DNA from: Ilex aquifolium
Lineage: Eukaryota; Streptophyta; Magnoliopsida; Aquifoliales; Aquifoliaceae
Reading direction: 5' to 3'
Length of the DNA stretch: 64,000 nucleotides
Assembly: GCA_951799425.1 (NCBI GenBank)
Contig: OX637405.1
Span: 17,705,089 to 17,769,088 of the forward strand
Shown here: positions 55,904-64,000 of the stretch, piece after piece
Position numbering within the stretch: the stretch's first letter is position 1
Layout of the letters: each line of letters begins with the position of its first letter
The notes under the pieces: generated by a model
What the model was told of the DNA's origin: nothing
Databases searched by the model: none
What the model saw: only the letters and a program-made list of their open reading frames with translations
Made by a program: the position numbers and the translations under genes

Positions 55904-57396
55904 TGCACCATTTACATTTTCCACCACTTTTTGTATAGAATAATGGAAAATGTAAAAATTTTGGTTCCAATATTGAACTATATTCCCCTATCCTAATGGT
56001 TATGGGATTTGTGATTGCTTGATCTTCATTTTGAACTTTGAATACATGAGCACATTATAGAAGTTTATCCTATTGTTAAGAGTATCACATACTTGTTTGC
56101 TTTTGAACTCAACCATAAGTGCACCATGAACTGGTAATTTTGGCAATTTACGGATTGAGTTCACATTTTAGTGCTTGACATGAATAGTGGAGATGAGTAA
56201 GAACCCATGTGAGCTTTAATGCCAATCCTTGTTTGGAGAGAACTTACATTTACTCAAGGAACAATTTTTCAAATTTCAAATTTGTTCAATAATCTCATTA
56301 TGCTTGTTTTGGTTAGGTGCATTTTGGTAGTTGATTGACTTTGTCTTGAAATGCATAATGCTCCCACATGCTTATTTAGAAATGATCTTCGGCCATCTTT
56401 GTTTTGCTTTGAGCCTTAGCCTTTTTCTTGTGAAAAATTTATCCCTAGTGCCGTGATTGAGCCTTAATTGTAAATTCGTTTCCATGCCACACATTTGACC
56501 AAGCCAATGAAAATGATAAATATCTACCTCACCTTGGTTGTTCCTAGTGCTGAGTATGAGTGATCATAAAAGAGAAGGAAGTATGGCGGAAAGTCAACAA
56601 AAGGGATGAATGATGTTGAATTCAAAGAGTTGAATTCAAAAAAGAATGAAATCCAACAAAATGAGAAAAAGGAGTGGAAGAAGAAAAAGAAAGAAAAAGA
56701 AAAGGAAAATGTTAAGGAAAAGAAAGAAATGAAACAAAGAGTGAAGTGATGGTGTTAGTCTAGAAATCCCATAAAAGGGAGATCTTTTTGAAATAAAGGT
56801 CATTCACTCGGAACAACTCTCTTTGTTATCCTATATCCTTCATTTCATTTGCTTCAATATCACCCCAAGGCCCCATTATAACCCGTGAAAGTCCTAAATG
56901 ATCTAGAGAAGCATGGGGACACATACTTTGTAAAGAAAAAGAGAAGTTGGTTTGTTATCTAATGCCCTAGCATTCCTTTCATGAGATTATGCCAAGGTTG
57001 TTTCATTTTTATGCATGTGCTTCATTTTTGGATTATATGTGATTATATTTCATTTTGAGCACAAGATTCTATCTCACATATACACATGGAGAGCATGCCA
57101 AGATAATCATAGTGTGATTCATTGTTGAGAGAAACCCTTGGTGAGTTTTGCATCAAAGCTGAATTTGGATGGCTAAATGATTGTGAATTCCGTTGAGTAA
57201 ATGTTTAAATTACATGTCCATTTCACACACACACGAGTTTGAAAATGAATGTGTATGTGGATACTCTAGAATAGCATTTAAGGCTATGATGTGTCTCATG
57301 TGTTATTGGTTCTGGTGTTTGGAGTAAGTTGTTTTTGACATCCCAGTGCTAGTTAAGATAAGGGAATATGCTTTAAATATTGGACACAAGGAAAAG

Positions 57397-57500
57397 AAGT
57401 TTGTAGGTACCTTCACTGGAAACCTTCACGAGACAAAACTCGTCCACTAGAGATCACCTAGGGGTTTAAAGGCTTATTGCATATGCTAAATACAATTGCG
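57397..57500 (+). ncRNA. Conserved three-hairpin block (D copy)
   Basis: ACGAG/CTCGT intact. CTAGA/CCTAG has one loop-closing mismatch. TTGCAT/ATACAA has one mismatch. About 70 bases upstream of the PPT. Confidence 0.6.
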
Positions 57501-57567
57501 GAATTAATATATGTTTATTTTGTTTCCTTGCTTTTTACATTTTGTTTGCTAGGGACTAGCAAAACTT

Positions 57568-57580
57568 AAGTTGGGGGGTG
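57568..57580 (+). promoter_or_regulatory. 3' polypurine tract of element D
   Basis: AAGTTGGGGGGTG immediately before the 3' LTR start TGATGAGAAC. Confidence 0.9.
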
Positions 57581-59413
57581 TGATGAGAACATAATATTGC
57601 ATATTTGAAGGCCTCATTACATGCATTTTAACTCAACTTTTGCATTTAAGTACTTATAGTTAGCCAAAGTTGTCAATAATGTTGAATTTTCGATGTTGCA
57701 GGCAATTATAGCATAAATGATGGATTTTAGAACCTTGCAACTATGTGTGGATGTGTGGTGAAGATACGTACACATTACATGAGGATTTGGAGGCTTAAAA
57801 GTGAAATAAATCAAGGAGGTATTGGTGTTTGGTAACATAGGCATCGGCACCTACACCATTTTGTAGTAGTACCTTAGTTTTCCTCCTTTTTGACCATGAT
57901 CCACTTCGAATCTGAAAAAGTGAAAAACATGAAAGTTATAGACCTGGATCTCTTATATATTGTGTCAAAATTTAATCTCAATCGGACGGTCGGATCAAAA
58001 GTTATGATGATTCTATGAAAACTGGTCCGCAGCAAAAACTGTACCGGTACGTAGTACCGGTACGGTTTTGCCTCTGGAGTTCGGGGTACCGGTATACAGT
58101 ACCGGTATGCTCTACTAAACAGCCCAGATCACCTACATCTCATTCTCCACTTGCTTGAGGGTCCCACCTATGATTCTCCCACTTGCCCCCTGACATTTTC
58201 TGCATATTTACATGCCTCCTACACTCTGCTTAAAGACATTGGAGGCCATTGCATTAATGAGGATGGGAGAGAAGGGGGCTGCCAGGGGAGTTGCAGACTA
58301 AGCTTCTCCTAGCCTGTCCAAGGCCACCTACTCACCTCCCATTGATGGGAGGCCTGCACACACCTAGGGGGACCCTCATGGACGAAAAGGCAGAGCTCTC
58401 ACACTCCATATATTCAGCATTCACACAAGATTTTGGGGGTGGCTACGTAAGCTTAGGAGTAGTTTTGGTGAAGAAGATGATGAATAGTTAGATTTTTGCA
58501 TTGTCTTCACCCATTTTCACTTGTAATCTTTTGTAAGGATCTTGTAACTTCATTTATTGTCTTTAATGTCATTTATTTCAAGTCTATTTCAAGTTTAGTT
58601 CTACATTTTACATTTCACCATTGTTATGTCAAGCTTTCTTCATTTTAAGTTTTAAATTGTGTATTGTATATTTTTCTTCATAGTTTAAGATTTCTTGCTT
58701 TAAGTTAAGTTCAATGCTTCCTTTCTTCATTATGTCCCTTTACATTATGCATGTCTTTTCTTGCTAGCATTAGTAGCTAGAGTTTTAATTGGTTAATCCA
58801 AGGGAGACCTCCCCATGAGGATTCCATTTCAACTCTTCTTTTTTCCTCCACTCAGTGTACTATGGTTCGGTTTGCCTGGGTTGAGAGTGGATACAGTTGT
58901 GAGTCTTTGATATCCCGTCGGCCTAGTCACGGGTTATGCTTGGATCCTCACCTCCATTTCGTCCCTAGCTTCCCACGAATCAATCGTTCATCTATGCATC
59001 ATTGGAGGAAGGCTTTGAGTTGGATTGACATCCTCATTGGAGTGAACTTTTTGGATTAGCCAACACTTGTTTTTATTGTATTTTCATTCACAAACTTCAA
59101 ACACCAAAACTCAAATACAAGATTTTACACTTTTCTTTTCACAAAATCACCTTCACACAATTCCCTTCCTTCCCTGAGGAGACGACCTTGGAATACTCAT
59201 TCCAAGTAAAACACGACAAGCAAAAGACTCCTTGCGCTTGGGGAGCACTTTTGTTCATTTCGCATTTCATATATTTCATTTCCACCACCATTCCGTTGCC
59301 CTATTTCCGACATCATTCCGAGGGAGAGTGACACTCCCCTACACACTATAAATCATATACACATTAAGGGATGATTTTAGGAGGTTAGGAACAACATTGA
59401 TTTTCACCAACCA
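57581..59413 (+). repeat. 3' LTR of element D (1833 bp)
   Basis: Nearly identical to the 5' LTR. It ends TTTTCACCAACCA, followed by the target duplication ACTCG at 59414-59418. No coding content beyond short shadows. Confidence 0.92.
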
Positions 59414-60369
59414 ACTCGCATTAATGTCTCCTCTTGTTTTGCCTCCAATGAAGAGCTTATCACCACTGGGAATGTTTTCTGTTTCCCCAAGAATGCATAT
59501 TTCAGTGTGGATGGTAATGGCTTCAACTCCAAAGTGGGTGGTTGCACTGTTGATGAAAAAATCTTCTTTTCTTTGGGCGGTAGTCTTTCAAATGTTGGGG
59601 TCCAAGTCCCCACCCCTTTCACAGTCTCCGGTTCCATGTCCTCAAGAAACTCTTCCTCCACCAACTTGATATTGCACAGTAAATCCATGTGGTACTTCAC
59701 CAAAGTGTCAATCCTATTGACTTCATGAACCCCCTCATTATCCCCCGATTGCTTGCAAAGTTGAACACATTAAGAGCTATTGTCATGTTTCCAAATACAA
59801 GATTCATTAGACCATTCCTGCAATTTATCACGACATTAGAAGTAGCAAGGAAATGCCTACCTAATATGACAGGAATCTGTGAATTAGGATTAGCAAAAGG
59901 GTGAGTATCGAGCAAAATGAAATCAACAGAAAAATAAAATTTGTCCACTTGAACCAAAACATCCTCAACTACTCCCCTTGGTGTCCTCACACTTCGATCC
60001 GCTAGTTGAAGAGTGATAGGGGTTGGCTTCAACTCCTCAAGTTGTAGTTGTTCATACACCAAGAAGGGTTAGAGGTTGATACTTACTCCCAAGTCTAGCA
60101 ATGCTTGTTCCACATGATAATTCATAATGGTGATGGTAATGGTAGGGTAACCAGGATCCTTGAACTTGGGTGGAGTGTTTGTCCTCAAGATGAAAATCAC
60201 TTGCTCGATGAGGAAGGCTTTCTTGTGCACATTCAACTTCCTCTTCACTGTACGTAAGTCCTTCAACATTTTTGCACAAGAAGGGATTTGCTTGATAGCA
60301 TCAAGGAGAGGAATGTTGATGTTTACTTGTTTAAACATTTCAAGGATATCAGAATAGTTAGGAATTCGA
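59414..60369 (-). pseudogene. pol: Athila protease and linker of element L
   Basis: Minus-strand MFKQVNINIPLLDAIKQI (60338), then the protease active site LLDLGVSINL with Ala-to-Val, a stop, then VYEQLQLEELKPTPITLQL, VILGRHFLATSNVVINC and a frameshift near 59750. The linker VKYHMDLLCNIKLVEEE runs to EAKQEETLMRV, where D interrupts. The next residues continue at 52774. Confidence 0.87.
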
Positions 60370-62163
60370 GCCAGTTATTTCAAATGTTAGAGAAATGGAG
60401 CCCGAGATAGGACAATCATGCACATTCAAATCAACAATCTTTGGCTTCTCAAGTGTTTCACCCTCTTCAGAGTTACCCTTAGTCTCCTTTTCATTTTTCA
60501 AAGTGCCTTTGGGTGAGACTTTAGGTAAGATGGTTTTATCTATTTCCTTCTCACTCCTAAGGGTGGTGATAGCCTTGAGTTGCTCACAACTCTCTTTGGT
60601 GGTATCGAACGATTCAATCACATGTTGACCCCTTGGGTTTTCTTGGGATTGAGCAAGAAATTTTCCTTTTTCTTGTTGGGAAGACCCTTAGCATTGGTCA
60701 ACTTAGTGATTTGTGCCCGAATGTCATTAAAAGCGGCGACATTTTGATTGCTGATTGAGGTTTGACTCTGAATGAACTGATGCACGACATCCTCCAAATT
60801 TCTATTGTGAGGAGGTTGGTATGTGGGTGGATTAGGTGGTCCTTGTTGACCAAACCCTAGTTGAGGTGGGTTTTGTGAAAACCCTTGTGGACTGGATTGT
60901 GGGTATTGAGAGCTAGATGACGGATTATGACCATAATATGATTGATTTTGCTTGGGTGGAATGGGAGTTGACAATGAGGTGGATCCATGAGGAATAGGCT
61001 TGTCATCCTTCCAACTAAAGTTCAGGTGGGAGCTCCATCCCGGATTGTATGTGTTAGAGTGTGGAAAGTATGACTGCCCACTTTGGTTAAATGAATTTAC
61101 TTGCTCATGGGTATACTTCCTTGAGTACTGGAATGTTTGGACACTCCGTAATAGAGTGCTCAACACTCTCACATATTAAGCAAGATTCCTCGGCCCTTGT
61201 GACATTCGACACCTCATGCCTCCTATTCCCCTCCAAGTTCTCCACCTTACGGGACAATTTTGTTATCTTAGCAAGCAAGTCTTCTTGGTCACGCAAGTTA
61301 TACATCCCTCCTCCACTTGGTTGATTTCCCGGAGAGGAATTTGACACATCAATGGGATCCGTGGTATCCCAAGATTGGGCATTTTTCGTCAATGTGTTAA
61401 AGTACTCGAGGGCCTCATCGGGATCCTTACTTAAAAACTCTCTGTTGCACATCATGTCAATAAATTGCTGGTGGCCCAGTGTAATTCCTTCATAGAAGAA
61501 ACTAACCAATTGTTATGGTTCGAATCCATGATGTGGAATGGAGTGTAACAAGTCCTTGTATCTATCCCAACACTGATAGAATTGTTCATTTGGTTTTTCC
61601 AAAAAGTTTTGAATTTGTTTCTTTAGAGTAGTTGTCTTGGACACCAGAAAAAATTTGTTTAGAAATTTGGATAACATTTGTGCCCAAGAACTTATCGAGC
61701 GGGGTTTCAACAAGTTCAACCAAGTTTTTGCTTTGTCCTTGAGGGAGAAGGGAAATAATTTCATGTGTGCCATGTCTTCTAGGTCATGATTTGTAATGAA
61801 TGTTCCAACTATTTCCTCAAATTCCTTAATGTGTAGGTAAGGATTTTCTCGTTCCACTCCATGGAATTGAGGAAGTAATTGTAACATACCCGATTTAACT
61901 AGGAAGCCATGCACTTGCACAGGTAGAAGTATGCATGAGGGGGTGGTGCTTCGGGTAGGTTGGAGATAAGCTCTCATTGATCTTGCTGGAGGATGAATAG
62001 GGAGATATTTCCTTCATTTCTTGGAGGGGGAAATTGCATTCGGGGGTCTAGCACCATCATCCCCAAAATTGTCTCTGGCATCCTCGGGTGGGTCTTGGTC
62101 TATATTCATATTTGGTCCTATGGCACGTCTTACTAGTCTATTTTGATTATCACGTCCTTATAT
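60370..62163 (-). pseudogene. gag: Athila gag of element L, start codon lost
   Basis: Where M and B start with ATG-TGG-GGA, L reads ATA-TAA-GGA (62163-62155). Three G-to-A changes remove the start codon and add a stop. The core is open 61977-61513 (LLPQFHGVERENPYLHIKEF ... SIPHHGFEP), then a stop and 61509-61105 with the knuckle CLICESVEHSITEC. A frameshift leads to YNPGWSSHLNFSW and the Gln/Pro/Ser spacer (to 60618), and another leads to TTLRSEKEIDKTI. Confidence 0.87.
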
Positions 62164-62296
62164 GCAAAAACATTAATTACAATTGGAAATGTATACACAA
62201 ATATGTACAAAGTACCGACGTCCCTCAGCCCATGATGAGAATCACGGGACTTACCTCCGTTGTCCCCAGTTCACCTTCAAATTCGATGCTTAGCCC

Positions 62297-62314
62297 TCCC
62301 CGACAACAGCGCCA
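62297..62314 (-). promoter_or_regulatory. Primer binding site of element L, two mismatches
   Basis: Minus-strand TGGCGCTGTTGTCGGGGA, two C-to-T changes from the tRNA-Asp complement. Confidence 0.85.
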
Positions 62315-62318
62315 AAAA

Positions 62319-64000
62319 TGCTTTATGGTTTTCCCCCAACCTCCCAACATGAACCCGATTGTTCATATATGGCTTATAGAAATTGGTGAGTGTCACTCTC
62401 CCTCGAGTTCAATGCAAGAAGTGGAGAAATTGTGTGTAGATGAACAAAAATGTGTGTGTGTGTGTAAAAGTGCTCCCCAAGCATAGAGAAACTCGCAATG
62501 TCATGTTTTACTTGGAATGAGTATTCCAAGGTTGTCTCCTCTGGGAAGGCGAGATCGGGTGTTTGAAGAGTGATTTGTGAAAGAATGAAAATTGAAAAAT
62601 CTTGTGATTTGAAGTTTGGTGAGTTGTGAGTTAAGAAAAATGCAAGAAAGCAAGGTTAGTTAATCCATAGAGGTCATTCCAATGGGAATGTCAAATCGAC
62701 TCATTTCATTCAACCAATGGTGTCTCGGTGTTTGATTTATTAATAGGAAGTGAGGGACTAATGTAGTTGTGTTGGGCAAGAGTATACCATATGACAAGTC
62801 TACGCTGTATCAAAAGCCCACAACCACGTCTGCACTCAACCTAGTACAACCAACCACTTTACACTATGAGGACGAATGGAAGAGAGTCGATTTCACATAC
62901 CCAGGAGGAAATCCCTATTGGATTAGCCAACTAAAAGTTTAGCTATGCATGGTAAAAGCAAGAACAAACATGAAGTAGAGAAACATGGTAGTGAAATCAA
63001 GTATGAACTTGTATTAATGTAAGAAGGAGTTTAAACTACAAGAGGGAAGCCATTCATACCCAAAATGTAAAGCTTAAAGGAAATAGAACCCCAAATGTAT
63101 AAATGAACCACAAGAAAACTTAACTTAATTACAACTTGATTAAAAGAGATTAAAGTGCAAAAGGGAAAGATTACATATGAAATGGAGCTTACTACAATGA
63201 CAATAGTGAAGAAAAATGTAAAACTTAGCTTTCTCTCTCTAGAACTTCATTTTCTAACTTGAATCTTCTCTCTCTAAAAGTATGATAATCTACAAATGTG
63301 TGTAGTCCCCCCACTATTTTCGTCCATCCTCCTCTCTCATAGCATGAGTGGCAGACTTGGAGTGATTGGAGAGAGGTCGTCCACAAAAGTAAGCAAAATC
63401 AGTCAAAACATGGTCCTCTCATGCTTTTACAACCACTCCCTCTTTCTCTCTTGGCTCCCCATTCCCTCATGCTTCAAATATGAATGTAGGGGTTAGGAGA
63501 TCATCATGGGGTGTTAGAGATGTCAGAGCATGGGTTAGATGAGAAAAGGTGGGCCCCGTAGTTGGTGGAGTCATTTGGAGAAGGGTCTGGACTTTCTGGG
63601 CATCATCTACCGGTAGCTCGTAGGTGACCTACCGGTAGCTTATTTCCAATAGGGTATGCTACCAGCAGTTCGTAAGGATTCTACCGGTAGGTCATTTCCA
63701 GTAGGGTATGCTACCGGTAGCTCGTAAGGATTCTACCGGTAGGTCTTGTAAGGAGGCACTGAAGCTGCTTTTTAGTAGGCTCTTCTACCTATAGCTCTCA
63801 AGTATTCTACCGGTAGGTCTTGCATGTCTTCTACCGGTAGCTCTTATCCTTGTCTTGGAATTCTTGATTCCTTGAGCTCCCGAGCTATCTGTCATGAGGT
63901 CCTTTCTTCCCCATTGACCTCGATCACTTGATGGGGTGCTTATTGCATGCCCTTTCCATCCTATCACCTGTAATCAAACAATTCTCCATTAATTATCAAT
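62319..64000 (-). repeat. 5' LTR of element L, cut by the window edge
   Basis: Minus-strand LTR end AAAGCA at 62319. Shares TTTTACTTGGAATGAGTATT and ACAAGTCTAC-like blocks with LTRs M and D. U3 holds the CTACCGGTAG array. More than 1.68 kb is visible and the start is not reached. No gene seen. Confidence 0.85.
63607..63840. promoter_or_regulatory. CTACCGGTAG palindrome array in LTR L
   Basis: Seven perfect copies start at 63607, 63629, 63681, 63711, 63733, 63807 and 63831, with degenerate ones at 63659 and 63785. Spacers contain CTCGTAAGGATT and TTTCCAGTAGGGTATG. The core is the same as in F, but the spacers differ. Confidence 0.82.

Larger units (their letters stand above)
55422..57567 (+). 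other. 3' untranslated region of element D
   Basis: Non-coding. Blocks in order: PPT-like AAGTTGGGGGGTG at 55739-55751, hairpin plus PPT at 55864-55903, AGTGGAGATGAG (56188), AATAATCTCATTATGC (56288), purine tract 56570-56760, CCCCAAGGCCCCATTATAA (56862), three-hairpin block 57397-57500, then GGGACTAGCAAAACTTAAG. It aligns with 17940-19560 of B over most of its length. Confidence 0.75.
52775..59413 (+). mobile_element. Element D: complete non-autonomous Athila derivative, TSD ACTCG
   Basis: Two LTRs of 1834 and 1833 bp in direct orientation with few differences, a primer site, a 222-codon ORF, a 3' untranslated region and a PPT. The flanks are ACTCG at 52770-52774 and 59414-59418. No protease, RT, RNase H or integrase, so it must have been mobilised by another element. 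Its LTR is related to LTRs B and M. It is the only complete insertion of an element in the window and looks the youngest. Confidence 0.9.
38364..64000 (-). mobile_element. Element L: Athila element in three pieces, host of P, J and D
   Basis: The three minus-strand pieces read in order as one element. 64000-59414 is LTR, primer site, gag, protease and linker up to TLMRV. 52774-52671 continues LGKHKGAIGWTI to IEEDT. 39660-38364 is RT from LEDQEKT to the integrase finger. The first gap is element D with duplication ACTCG. The second is J, with loss of about 450 bases of RT. P cuts the left end. The 5' LTR start lies beyond the window. Confidence 0.88.

Overview
This window is plant nuclear DNA, almost certainly from a seed plant with a repeat-rich genome (a woody eudicot is my guess). 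I see no intact host gene, tRNA, rRNA or CRISPR. Essentially all 64 kb is LTR retrotransposons of the Ty3/gypsy superfamily, mostly Athila type: LTRs of 1.5-1.9 kb opening with TGAT(T/G)A, primer sites complementary to tRNA-Asp (TGGCGCCGTTGCCGGGGA), a gag with a CCHC knuckle, a DLGAS protease and a TTGGGGGG polypurine tract (PPT). It looks like a pericentromeric nest. I use letters for the elements.

Layout from left. 1-640: a minus-strand gag scrap. T (about 640-4863, +): a Tat-lineage element cut inside RNase H by A. A (4864-10293, +): Athila element cut inside RT by B. B (10294-22527, +): the most complete element, with 5' LTR, gag, protease, RT, RNase H, integrase, a third ORF and a truncated 3' LTR. 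C (22528-23379, -): a partial LTR that cuts the RT of M. M (23380-35494, -): its 5' LTR is split by N (28047-34888, -); N is flanked by CAGGT/CAGGC and carries an apparent internal inversion. P (35495-38363, +): 3' untranslated region plus 3' LTR, entered by M. L (38364-64000, -): the oldest host element, now in three pieces (38364-39660, 52671-52774, 59414-64000). L is split by P, by J (39661-52670, -; 5' LTR split by solo LTR F, 49354-52429, TSD AGCCT) and by D (52775-59413, +, TSD ACTCG). The deepest nesting is L > P > M > N.

Nearly every coding region is broken by stops and frameshifts, many of them G-to-A or C-to-T changes. Two reading frames are still open: ORF3 of B (20197-21534) and the mini-gag of D (54753-55421), which encodes little more than a zinc knuckle.

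The most interesting signals are non-coding. (1) Each LTR family carries its own palindrome, usually as an array: CGTTCGAACG, CGTACCGGTACG, CTACCGGTAG, CCTTCCGGAAGG, ACCATCCGGATGGT or GTCCGGAC. (2) In B and J the family's own LTR palindrome is repeated inside the element, directly upstream of ORF3, in J followed by a TATA box. This looks like an internal promoter built from the LTR regulatory module. (3) A block of about 100 nt that can fold into three hairpins is conserved upstream of the PPT in four elements.
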